DNA of 45,478 nt. Origin: Terriglobales bacterium. GTDB lineage: Bacteria > Acidobacteriota > Terriglobia > Terriglobales > Acidobacteriaceae. The notes below the pieces were generated by a model. The model made no database searches. It was given only the letters and a program-made list of their open reading frames with translations, and was not told the DNA's origin. Both the position numbers and the translations under genes were made by a program. Below, one piece after another: positions 1 to 7,475 of this stretch (position 1 is its first letter; every line of letters begins with the position of its first letter). Location of the stretch: the NCBI GenBank assembly GCA_035691485.1, contig DASSIZ010000134.1:1-45478 (forward strand), written 5' to 3'.

Positions 1-13
1 AGGAGTCACTCCC

Positions 14-526
14 ATGAAAAGCGTAAGGGTTGTTGGGCTGGCGCTAGTCGCCAGTGCATTGCTTTCTGCTTCGCTGATGGTGGCACAGCAAATGTCGCAA
101 GGCCCCCCCGTCGAGATGAAAGGCGTGAAGGCGCAGAAGAAGCACGAGGCAACGCTCGCTGGCTTTTTCACACCGATCAACGGCAAGCTCAAGATGCGAG
201 CCACGGAGATCGAGATCGCGCCCCAAGGGTCAATCGGAGATCACTTGCACGTTGGCCCCGGCATCCGGTACTTGGTTGAGGGCGACCTGACACTCGTGGA
301 TGCCGATACCGGCAGAGAGCAACAGCTGCGAGCTGGCGATTATTTCGATGAATCTGGAGATCGTGACGTCCGTGCCCAGAACCGCGGCGCTGTGCCCGTC
401 AAGATCGTGGTTGTCGAGTTGGTTCCGGGGGACTTGCAGGGCAGTGCGATGGTTCCGCTGAGTCGGCGTCCTGATTTGGAAAAGCAGGGCCCGCAGCTAA
501 AGGAGGCGATCTGCGGCGCAAAGTAG
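14..526 (+). CDS. secreted cupin-fold protein
   Basis: A 170-residue protein with a clear signal peptide (residues 1-24, ending at an AQQ cleavage region), so it is exported. Residues about 55-140 read as a single cupin beta-barrel: a GDHLHVGPGIRYLVEGDL stretch supplies the His-rich metal motif (H-x-H, then G and E of cupin motif 1), followed by a motif-2-like region around RAGDYFDESGD. Small cupins of this sort bind a metal and may be enzymes or sensors; the substrate cannot be told from sequence. The start is supported by AGGAG at positions 1-5, eight bases before ATG. It lies at the window edge, so upstream partners are unseen. Cupin fold is confident, function unknown. Confidence 0.8.
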   Translation: MKSVRVVGLALVASALLSASLMVAQQMSQGPPVEMKGVKAQKKHEATLAGFFTPINGKLKMRATEIEIAPQGSIGDHLHVGPGIRYLVEGDLTLVDADTGREQQLRAGDYFDESGDRDVRAQNRGAVPVKIVVVELVPGDLQGSAMVPLSRRPDLEKQGPQLKEAICGAK

Positions 527-789
527 AAGCGGCCCCCCCCCAGAATCTCATGATTGCGACGCCACACGGCGATGGCGTCAGGGCGGAGGACATCGAGCGG
601 GCTCGAACAGGTCGCAGCCGAGTTGCGGGAAGTGCTACCACAGGGCACCCAGTATCCGGATCTGCGATCTCCCCACCCAGAAGGCCCCCGCAGGGGCGCC
701 GCCGCCGACGCTTCTTGATAAGCCTTTGCCAAGTTGCCTCGTTCGAACGATTTCGGGTTAGTCGAGCACCGGCGACGACGAAGTTGGGG

Positions 790-1125
790 TTACGCGGGAC
801 CAAGCCGCCGTACACGTTCGAGAAGCTGTTCAGCAAGGCAGTCGAAGTTGGCAGCGACATCGGGTGCTGCAACCGTGTCGTGGAGCGCCTCGCCCATCAT
901 AGCCAGAACATCATGGAAATCATCGGGGAGGGCTTGATCCGTCAAGTCCCGTTCCCATTCTTCGGAGTTGGCAGAAAACAGGTCAACGGCCCAACAATTC
1001 GCATAGCTGCGGCCCACTCCCGCAAGATATTCCAGTAACTCCTCAAGGCTCTTCTTGAGCACTGCTAGGTCTAGCGGGTTTGAAAGGAGGGCGGAGTAAA
1101 CCTGTTGCAGATAACGGGTTGCCAT
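790..1125 (-). CDS. hypothetical small acidic protein
   Basis: A 111-residue acidic, Leu-rich, probably all-helical protein that I do not recognise. It has no signal peptide or membrane segment. The start is well supported: on the minus strand a GGAGGT lies about five bases before the ATG at 1125. It sits downstream of, and in the same direction as, the secreted TPR gene ending at 1152, with a 26-nt gap, so the two may be cotranscribed. A longer plus-strand frame overlaps it but lacks a ribosome site and looks like a shadow. Two cysteines-poor helices with repeated Leu and Glu suggest an interaction protein; nothing more can be said. Confidence 0.55.
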   Translation of the reverse strand: MATRYLQQVYSALLSNPLDLAVLKKSLEELLEYLAGVGRSYANCWAVDLFSANSEEWERDLTDQALPDDFHDVLAMMGEALHDTVAAPDVAANFDCLAEQLLERVRRLGPA

Positions 1126-1151
1126 GTCCCACCTCCGGGGAGTTCAGCGAT

Positions 1152-1958
1152 CTAGTGATTGAAAGATTTCAAGAGACTCCGCGAGCGAACCCCAGGCTCG
1201 CCATTCGGATCTTCCTTCAGCGTCTGCTCGAACTCCTGCTTCGCGCCAGAGGAATCCGTTAGCTGTAACAGAATACGGGCGCGCAAATAGTGGACGAAGG
1301 CGCGAATCTGCGGCGGCACGCTGCCTGGAGTCAATCGAAGGGCCTCTGTGACCTCGCGCAATGCCGCTGGGTAATCCTTCTTTCGGTTCAGCGCACGAGC
1401 CATCTCGAAGTGACTTTGCCAGGAGGAGGGCAGCAACCGTATTGCTCTTGGTAGGAAGACTAAAGCGTCGTCGCTTCGACCCGCATCGTTGTATACAGAG
1501 GCGAGCACCAGGCAAGAAAGCCCATAGGCAGGATCCGCATGGGTGGCTTCTTCGAGATCTGCTGTTGCCGCTCCGATTCGCCCTTCGTTCAGTTCTAAAA
1601 TCCCACGAAGCGTCAACGCCACTGCGTACTTGGGGTAGCCGCCCAAAGCGCGAGACAGTTGCCTTTGTGCTTCAGGTTTGTCGTTGTGTGCAATTGCACG
1701 GGCAGCTTTTTCGACTGCGCTCCGTGCCTTAGCAGACACGAGCATTTGATTCCTCGTAACGCTCTGCTGTCCAGGGGTTCCTGCCAATCGTGCCACGCCA
1801 GGTATGGGCTTAGCGGAACCATCCTGAACCAAGGGCTGTTCGGCGGCAGAGGGCGATACAGGAATGCCGCCCGACTCCGGCGTGGAGGGTAATTGCTGTG
1901 AGCTGGCAGGAGGTGAGCAGAGCAGAAGAAGCACAAGCAGTGCACGTGAAGACTTCAT
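1152..1958 (-). CDS. secreted TPR-repeat protein
   Basis: A 268-residue protein with an N-terminal signal peptide (hydrophobic residues 5-16, then PPASSQ). A Pro/Ser-rich linker runs to about residue 75, followed by at least four tetratricopeptide repeats between roughly 80 and 260, recognisable by A..LRGILELNEGRI and A..LASVYNDAGR spacing with Asp-Pro at the repeat ends (HADPAYG, KEDPNGE). TPR arrays scaffold protein-protein contacts, so this is probably a periplasmic assembly or interaction protein. The start is an ATG preceded by a G-rich ribosome site. No enzymatic domain is visible. It probably begins a two-gene unit with the small protein ending at 790. Confidence 0.75.
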   Translation of the reverse strand: MKSSRALLVLLLLCSPPASSQQLPSTPESGGIPVSPSAAEQPLVQDGSAKPIPGVARLAGTPGQQSVTRNQMLVSAKARSAVEKAARAIAHNDKPEAQRQLSRALGGYPKYAVALTLRGILELNEGRIGAATADLEEATHADPAYGLSCLVLASVYNDAGRSDDALVFLPRAIRLLPSSWQSHFEMARALNRKKDYPAALREVTEALRLTPGSVPPQIRAFVHYLRARILLQLTDSSGAKQEFEQTLKEDPNGEPGVRSRSLLKSFNH

Positions 1959-2260
1959 GGTGGCCCCCTAAGAGGCGCACATTCGTTTCTCGATTCGGTT
2001 GTTCGTCCCGGGAACCGGGTCGCTCTGCCTCAGGGGGTGATGCACTTCCTTCGGCGGAAAACTGCTCTTCGGAGAGGCGAGTTGAAACGATCTCTTATCG
2101 CACTCGCGCACATGTGTCTGTGCTATATGTCACAGATATGTGTGAGAAATCGCCAGGCGTGAATTGTAGTCAACGAGCGATAAATCGACTAATGAGATGG
2201 TCCGCCGCTGGTCATGCCTCGTTGGCATGATGCAGCAACTCAGAAGCGGAGGATCATCTC
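1959..2260. other. non-coding spacer: TPR promoter side and IS110 left flank
   Basis: About 300 bases without a supportable gene. The left part must hold the minus-strand promoter of the TPR gene. The right part directly precedes the IS110-type transposase fragment and would be the left end of that element; it carries a perfect short hairpin at 2213-2229 (CATGCC, five-base loop, GGCATG) and the transposase ribosome site GGAGGA at 2248-2253. No terminal repeats can be defined because the right end of the element is missing. Confidence 0.4.
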
Positions 2261-2662
2261 ATGCAGATCACGTCGGTTGGAATCGACTTCGGCAAGACCA
2301 CGTTTCACTTCGTCGCCCTGGACGAGCACAGCAAGATTGTAACCATGAAAAAGTTCTCCCGTTAGCAACTGCTGGCCTACACGGCGAACCTGCCAAGTTC
2401 GCTGATTGGCATCGAAGCCTGCTCGGGCGCGCACTTCATCGGTGCGGCGCTGCGTGACCAAGGCCACGATGTGCGGCTGATTCCGGCGCAGTTCATAAAA
2501 CCGTTTCTCAAGTCGAACAAGAACGACTTCCTGGATGCCGAAGCGATCGCGGAAGCGGTGGCGCGGCAGAACATGCGCTTTGTGCCCATCAAGACCGACG
2601 ACCAGCTCGATCTGCAGGCGCTGCACCGCGTGCGCGACCGGCTGGTGCATCGTCGCACGGCG
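2261..2662 (+). pseudogene. IS110-family transposase, 5' fragment with in-frame stop
   Basis: The conceptual translation from ATG 2261 (GGAGGA ribosome site at 2248) begins MQITSVGIDFGKTTFHF and continues through IGIEACSGAHFIGAAL, the Asn-Asp of KNDFLDAEAIAEA, and ALHRVRDRLVHRRTA. This is the N-terminal DEDD (RuvC-like) half of an IS110-type transposase, including its first Asp (GIDFGK), Glu (GIEAC) and Asp residues (KNDFLDAEAI). Codon 35 is TAG (2363-2365) within what is normally an Arg-x-Gln-Leu stretch, so the frame is interrupted. Family similarity stops at about 2662; the rest, including the C-terminal transposase_20 domain with its catalytic Ser, is absent. It abuts the 3' end of the converging phosphate transporter gene, suggesting a deletion removed the right part. 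Non-functional. Confidence 0.85.
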
Positions 2663-2677
2663 CCACTTCGCCCGCGC

Positions 2678-3727
2678 TCACGCCTTCGGGTATATGGCAT
2701 GAATAAGCAGGAAGGTCAGCGCGGCGACTGCCGCGGAGGCTGGAATGGTGAGGATCCATGCCCACACAATACGAGCTGCGACCCCCCAACGCACCGCCGA
2801 CAGCCGGTGGGTTGCGCCGACTCCCACGATGGCGCCGGTGATGGTGTGCGTAGTACTGACGGGAATGCCGGCGAGTGCGGTGCCGAATAGCGTGATGGCG
2901 CCCGCAGTTTCAGCGCAGAATCCGCCAACCGGGCGCAATTTGGTGATCTTGGAACCCATGGTATGCACGATTCGCCATCCGCCCAGGTAGGTGCCGGCCG
3001 CAATCGCGGCGTGCGCTCCCAGGATGATGAACCATTTGTAGGGTCCCCAATCTCCTGCCATCTGTTGCTTGCTCATGTAGCCGGCGGTGAACAAAGCGCC
3101 GGCGATGATGCCCATCGTTTTCTGCGCATCGTTGCCGCCGTGCCCCAGACTATAAGCGGCGGCCGACAATAATTGCGCCTTGCGGAAGATTCTGTCCACC
3201 TGCTGCGGAGACGTATGCTGGAAAATCCAGTACACGGCCACCATCAGCCCAAACCCCAGGACCAGGCCCATGACCGGCGCGACTACGATGAAAATCAGGG
3301 TCTTGGTCCAACCACCGGGAACAATGGCGCTCAACGCATGCGACGGGCCACGCACCAACGCCGCCCGCGCGATGGCCGCGCCAGCGTAGCCGCCGATCAG
3401 GGCATGGGAAGACGACGTGGGCAGGCCCAACAACCACGTCACGATGTCCCAGACAATTGCGCCCCACAGGCCTCCTAACACAACGAATTGGGTGACGATG
3501 CTGAGATCGACCATGCCCCTGCCAATCGTTTTGGCTACAGCGGTGCCGAGCAGGAAGGCGGCGACGAAGTTAAAGAAGGCCGCCCATGCTACCGCAAGTC
3601 GTGGCGACAGCACGCGCGTGGAGACTACGGTAGCGATGCTGTTGGCCGCGTCATGAAATCCATTGAGGAAGTCGAAGGTCAGCGCAACCACGACCGTGAC
3701 CACAACCAGCACGAGGCCAGTGTCCAC
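2678..3727 (-). CDS. pitA: PiT-family low-affinity inorganic phosphate transporter
   Basis: A 349-residue, roughly ten-helix membrane protein of the PHO-4/PiT family, which imports inorganic phosphate (as metal phosphate or with cation coupling). The two inverted family signatures are both present: GFHDAANSIATVVSTRVLSP near residues 22-41 and GHGGNDAQKTMGII near residue 195. Length is shorter than the E. coli Pit proteins (about 500) and matches the compact PiT class that usually sits with a DUF47 partner. The start is GTG at 3727 with an AAGGA upstream. It lies 25 bases downstream of the DUF47 gene on the same strand, so they form an operon. Its stop codon lies about 15 bases from the broken end of an IS110 fragment; the C-terminus (LLIHAIYPKA) looks intact. 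Confidence 0.93.
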   Translation of the reverse strand: MDTGLVLVVVTVVVALTFDFLNGFHDAANSIATVVSTRVLSPRLAVAWAAFFNFVAAFLLGTAVAKTIGRGMVDLSIVTQFVVLGGLWGAIVWDIVTWLLGLPTSSSHALIGGYAGAAIARAALVRGPSHALSAIVPGGWTKTLIFIVVAPVMGLVLGFGLMVAVYWIFQHTSPQQVDRIFRKAQLLSAAAYSLGHGGNDAQKTMGIIAGALFTAGYMSKQQMAGDWGPYKWFIILGAHAAIAAGTYLGGWRIVHTMGSKITKLRPVGGFCAETAGAITLFGTALAGIPVSTTHTITGAIVGVGATHRLSAVRWGVAARIVWAWILTIPASAAVAALTFLLIHAIYPKA

Positions 3728-3752
3728 CTGCAGATCCTTTTTTTGCAGAGAT

Positions 3753-4367
3753 TTACGCGCTCTTGACGGCTATTGACTCGAGCACGTTCGCGGCATCTTC
3801 CGCCTTGTCCGTTGCTTTCTCGAGCACTTCGATAAGTTCCTTGAACTTGATCAGCTGGATACAGTCTTTTTCGTTCTCGAACAAGGCGGCGACGGCCCGG
3901 CGCTCTACCTGGTCCGCCTCGTTTTCCAGGCGATTGATCTCCACACAGTGCCGCATCATTTCCTGGTTCTTGCCCAGCTTTGACAGAGCTGCCGCCAACT
4001 CTTCCGTTTGTCGAATGATGATGGTAGCCAGTACCGCCGCCGCGACCGGAGGAACAGCAATTTTGTAGTTCAGCAGACGTTCGGCAGCTCCGAGGATAAA
4101 GTCGAGAACATCATCGAGTGAAGTGGCCAGCTTGTGGATATCTTCGCGATCGAAAGGCGTGATGAACGTCTGGTTCAAGGCAACCATGATTTCATGGGTA
4201 ATTTCGTCACCGCGATGTTCGATCGCCTTGATTTTCAGCACGCGCTCCTCAAGATCGCTGTAGTGCTGCAGGGTCTCGAGGAGCAGCCGCGCTCCCACAC
4301 CCAGGTTCTTAGCCATGCCATGAAACATCTCCACGAACTTTGTGTCCCGAGGAATGAGACGTACCAT
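3753..4367 (-). CDS. DUF47 / PhoU-like phosphate transport regulator
   Basis: A 204-residue all-helical protein of the DUF47 (TIGR00153, PhoU_div) family. It begins MVRLIPRDTKFVEMFHGMA and carries the family's EHRGDEITHEIMVALNQTF, TPFDREDIHKLATSLDDVLDF and NRLENEADQVERRAVAALF segments, whose acidic residues in PhoU relatives bind metal clusters. Such proteins partner PiT transporters and are thought to gate or regulate uptake. I chose the ATG at 4367 because AGGAGAG lies seven bases upstream and the family starts here; the frame can be extended 26 codons upstream but that extension is hydrophobic and family-atypical. First gene of a two-gene unit with the PiT transporter. Confidence 0.9.
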   Translation of the reverse strand: MVRLIPRDTKFVEMFHGMAKNLGVGARLLLETLQHYSDLEERVLKIKAIEHRGDEITHEIMVALNQTFITPFDREDIHKLATSLDDVLDFILGAAERLLNYKIAVPPVAAAVLATIIIRQTEELAAALSKLGKNQEMMRHCVEINRLENEADQVERRAVAALFENEKDCIQLIKFKELIEVLEKATDKAEDAANVLESIAVKSA

Positions 4368-4518
4368 CAGAAGGCTCTCCTGCTCGCAGCAAATGATTAA
4401 GACGATGTTAAAAAAGCTCGTAACTATCTCACGGCGCGGGCCCAATCGCCAAGGCTGTAGATCACACCCTGCAGGTAGCGATGAATGACGACAGCTGAAA
4501 GCCAGCTGCGATCAACGT

Positions 4519-6300
4519 CTAGTCTATCGAGACGCGGCCCGCTGCGGGCAATGACTCCACGTCGCCCGACGGCGCCGGCTGACAATTCGCGAGCGGTAGT
4601 GAGAAGAAAAATGTCGCACCGTGCCCGAGTTCGCTTTCCACTCGGACCTGGCCCGCGTGCGCTTGCACGATGTGCTTGACAATCGCCAACCCCAATCCAG
4701 TGCCACCGGCGTCGCGGGAGCGCGCCTTGTCAACACGGTAGAAGCGCTCGAATAGTCTGGAGTGATGTTGCGAACTTATTCCCGGGCCGAAATCGCGCAC
4801 GAAAAACTCCACTTGCTGGGCTGCTTCCCGGGCCCCTACCACGACCCGCTTACCGCCCAGACCATACTTGATCGCATTGGCAATCAGATTTGCGAACACC
4901 CGGTGTATGGCATCGCGATCTGCGAGCACCAGCACCGACGTAGTGTTGTCGCACCCGAGTTCCATGCCGGCCATCTCTGCCTGGTGTCGTGAACTGTGAA
5001 CCGCCTCCGCCAGCAGCTCGTCGGCCCTGACCGGGACAAAATTGTAACGTTCCTCGCCTGATTCAACCCTTGCCAATACCAGCAGGTCTGAGGTCAAACG
5101 AGTCATGCGGGTCGCGTTCTTGAGAATGATCTCCAGAAAATCCCGGTGAGTGGGGTCAGCATTGGCCGGTACAGACTCGATGAGCGTCTCGGCGTATCCC
5201 TGTATCGAGGTCAATGGCGTCCGCAGCTCGTGAGAGACATTTGCGATGAAGTCGCGCCGGGTTTTTTCGACGCGCTCGGATTCCGTGACGTCACGCAGCA
5301 CCATCACCGCCCCCGCAGTTGCCATCGGAGCCGCGGTAAGCTCAAACACCCGGCCGAGAGCAAGGGATGATATCCGCGTTCTGCAGACCTCGTTGCGATG
5401 AAGCGCTCCATTCAGCGCGGCAAGGAAGCTGGGATCGCGGACGCTTTCGATAACCGGCGAACCGGTCTTGGCCGCCGCGGGCGCCAACGTCCTCATCAGA
5501 TCATTTGCCCACAACACCTTTCCGTCACTGCTGACAGCGATGACGGCTTCCTGGATGCTGTTGAGCAGCGTCTCCATTTCATCCCGGCTGTTTTGCAAGG
5601 AATCGAAGGTGAGCTGCAGCTTTCGGGCGGTCTGATCCAGGGCGGCAGTTACCGCCGCCAGTTCATCCGTAGATAAATCAGCGATGCGCGCGTTCAAGTC
5701 GCCGGAGGTAATTTTCTGCGCGAATGCCGCCAGACGAGATAGTCGTTGCGATACTCGCCGGGCCAAAAGCGCAGCCAGCAAGCTGGCAAAGACCAGGGCG
5801 ACGGTAGAGGCAAGAAGCAGCGAGCGGCGCACGCTGGAGAGGTCGTGCTGGATGCTCGAAAGCGAGTAGGCGAATCGCACGGCGCCGCCGCGAGTGGGAA
5901 CAGCGACATACAAAAATGGAATTCCGACCGTTCGACTCAAGCGGGTGGAACTGCCGGTCCGCCCAGCTAATGCGCTGATGAATTCCGGGCGGGTAGCGTG
6001 GTTTTCCATGGTGGCTGAATCGGCAGACGAATCGGCAAGAACCCTGCCGGACGAGTCGATCACCGTAGCCCGCGCCTCCGCGGCAGCGGCTGCGTCATTG
6101 ACCAACTGCTGCAAAGGAAGGGTCTTATTCGTTTCGACAGTGTGGGCGAAAAGCTGCGCCTTTCCGACCAGCCCACGTTCAATCTCGCGACGCAACGAAT
6201 CTTCCCAGGTCCGCTGAATGACAATGTCCACCGTGACCATGGCAATGACGATCACGAGCAAAAATGCCGCGAGTAGCTTGACAAAAACGCCGTGTCTCAC
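4519..6300 (-). CDS. phoR: PhoR-type sensor histidine kinase
   Basis: A 593-residue two-pass membrane kinase. Membrane segments lie at about 8-28 and 159-182 around a periplasmic sensor, followed by HAMP (about 183-236), a PAS domain (about 240-345) and the kinase core. The H box is SHELRTPLTS with phospho-accepting His357; the N box (NLIANAIKYG, 471-480), G1 (DFGPGIS, 503-509), F (FERFYRVD, 517-524) and G2 (GGTGLGLAIVKH, 532-543) are intact, so it should autophosphorylate. The HAMP-PAS-HisKA layout and DPTHRDFLEIILKNATRM spacing match PhoR, the phosphate-starvation kinase. It starts at GTG 6300. Its response regulator is not adjacent, although the phosphate transporter pair just downstream on the same strand supports a phosphate role. 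Family certain, PhoR name likely. Confidence 0.85.
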   Translation of the reverse strand: MRHGVFVKLLAAFLLVIVIAMVTVDIVIQRTWEDSLRREIERGLVGKAQLFAHTVETNKTLPLQQLVNDAAAAAEARATVIDSSGRVLADSSADSATMENHATRPEFISALAGRTGSSTRLSRTVGIPFLYVAVPTRGGAVRFAYSLSSIQHDLSSVRRSLLLASTVALVFASLLAALLARRVSQRLSRLAAFAQKITSGDLNARIADLSTDELAAVTAALDQTARKLQLTFDSLQNSRDEMETLLNSIQEAVIAVSSDGKVLWANDLMRTLAPAAAKTGSPVIESVRDPSFLAALNGALHRNEVCRTRISSLALGRVFELTAAPMATAGAVMVLRDVTESERVEKTRRDFIANVSHELRTPLTSIQGYAETLIESVPANADPTHRDFLEIILKNATRMTRLTSDLLVLARVESGEERYNFVPVRADELLAEAVHSSRHQAEMAGMELGCDNTTSVLVLADRDAIHRVFANLIANAIKYGLGGKRVVVGAREAAQQVEFFVRDFGPGISSQHHSRLFERFYRVDKARSRDAGGTGLGLAIVKHIVQAHAGQVRVESELGHGATFFFSLPLANCQPAPSGDVESLPAAGRVSID

Positions 6301-6687
6301 GAGGTCGCCTCAATCACAGGCTTGACGGTGCTATGTACCTGCTCCGACCGCACTCCACATGTTAGACATTGTACCGACACAACCTGCTGGAGAGCTCATT
6401 GGAGCGGCACTCCGCGATGTTATGTCGATTGCGAGCAGTTTGGCGGGTCGGCGGGACTTGCCACCGCCCGCAAGGCTTGGTTGCGCTCCCCCGGCGCTGC
6501 TTCCGCTGCTTTCCGCCTACTCCCCCGGCACGACTTTTTTGGGCCTTCGTTTCAAACGGGAATGCACGTCATAAGTTTCTCCTTCTCATCATCAACGCCG
6601 CACCCGCCGAGTGGTAGCGTGATGGTGTCTTCGCCCGGAACCGTGGGCAGTACGCGCATGGGCATTCCGCGCGCAGATGGAGAAACC
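6301..6687. other. divergent spacer between phoR and the PilZ gene
   Basis: About 390 bases between divergent genes. The PilZ frame stays open through it back to 6292, but that translation (Cys, Trp and Arg rich, no domain) looks non-coding and overlaps the phoR start. It probably holds the two divergent promoters. I see no convincing pair of -35/-10 elements or Pho-box repeats. Confidence 0.4.
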
Positions 6688-7440
6688 GTGAGCCAGCAGA
6701 TTGGGCCTCGCTCCAATGCGGCGGTACAAGCATTGGTGGTATGCCTGGATACGAGGACGATCGACCAGGTCGGCGAGGTGCTGCAAACGATGAGCATCGA
6801 GATGGAAACCTGCGTTGAGCCGCAGGCCGCCATCCGCCGCATGGGCCGGGAGAAGGTGGACGCGTTGTTTGTAGATTGGCACAACCGCGACGCCGCCCGG
6901 GAAGTGCTGCGATTTGTCCGCAATTCCTCCTCGAACCGCACCGTCATCGTGTTCGCCATCGCCGAGGGCAATGGCGACGCCGAGGACGCGTTTCGCAGCG
7001 GCGCGCATTTCGTCATCGAACGTCCGCTCACCAAATCACGTTTGATGCGCATCATGCGCACCACCTATGGGCTGATTCTTCGCGAGCGGCGCCGCTATTT
7101 CCGCTACCCGGTGGCGATCCCGGTGTTCTTTTCCAAGTCGTTTGGCCGGGAAGTTGAAACCGTAAGTTTAGACATCAGCGAACGCGGCATTGCCATCATG
7201 CTTCCGGAAGGAGCGAAAACCGGGGACGAAGTTTCCGTGCGCTTTCAATTGCCGGGAAAGACGGGGTTGCTGCGCCTGAAAGCGCAGGTTTGCTGGTGCG
7301 ACGAGGGCAGGCGGGCCGGATTGCAGTTCGGCGCTGTGCCGTCTGAATACGCGAAGGAATTGCAGGAATGGATGGCGCGTCGCCTGGAGGAATGCACTCC
7401 TACAGCGATTCGAGCTGCCGTCGATTGTGTTCCGCAGTAG
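6688..7440 (+). CDS. pseudo-receiver plus PilZ domain c-di-GMP-binding protein
   Basis: With the start at GTG 6688 the protein is 250 residues. Residues 12-125 have a CheY-like receiver pattern (VVCLDTR near 21, FVDW with Asp63), but the usual Lys-Pro near the end reads ERPL, so phosphorylation is doubtful. Residues 132-235 form a PilZ domain: ERRRYFR (134-139) supplies the RxxxR motif and LDISERG (161-167) the D/NxSxxG motif, the two c-di-GMP contacts. I chose GTG 6688 because GGAG lies five bases upstream; ATGs at 6622 and 6658 in the same frame lack ribosome sites. It is followed after 35 bases by an HD-GYP-type gene, so it is likely an effector that reads c-di-GMP. Confidence 0.82.
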   Translation: MSQQIGPRSNAAVQALVVCLDTRTIDQVGEVLQTMSIEMETCVEPQAAIRRMGREKVDALFVDWHNRDAAREVLRFVRNSSSNRTVIVFAIAEGNGDAEDAFRSGAHFVIERPLTKSRLMRIMRTTYGLILRERRRYFRYPVAIPVFFSKSFGREVETVSLDISERGIAIMLPEGAKTGDEVSVRFQLPGKTGLLRLKAQVCWCDEGRRAGLQFGAVPSEYAKELQEWMARRLEECTPTAIRAAVDCVPQ

Positions 7441-7475
7441 ATGCGGCAGCTGCCAGGTAACGAACGAGGGAAGCT

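Noticed and set aside
572-718. 48-codon frame containing LEQVAAELREVLPQG
   Set aside because: The peptide looks protein-like, but there is no ribosome site, the start is arbitrary and no family can be named; it could be a gene remnant.
550-1038. Plus-strand open frame of 162 codons overlapping the small gene at 790-1125
   Set aside because: No ribosome site, Arg/Pro-rich composition typical of a shadow frame, while the opposite strand has a GGAGGT and a normal-looking protein.
2471-2890. Open frame joining the IS110 fragment to antisense pit sequence
   Set aside because: It is only the tail of the broken transposase read through into the opposite strand of pitA.
4368-4518. Pho box upstream of the DUF47-pit operon
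   Set aside because: No CTGTCAT-type direct repeats at the required spacing were found despite the phosphate context.
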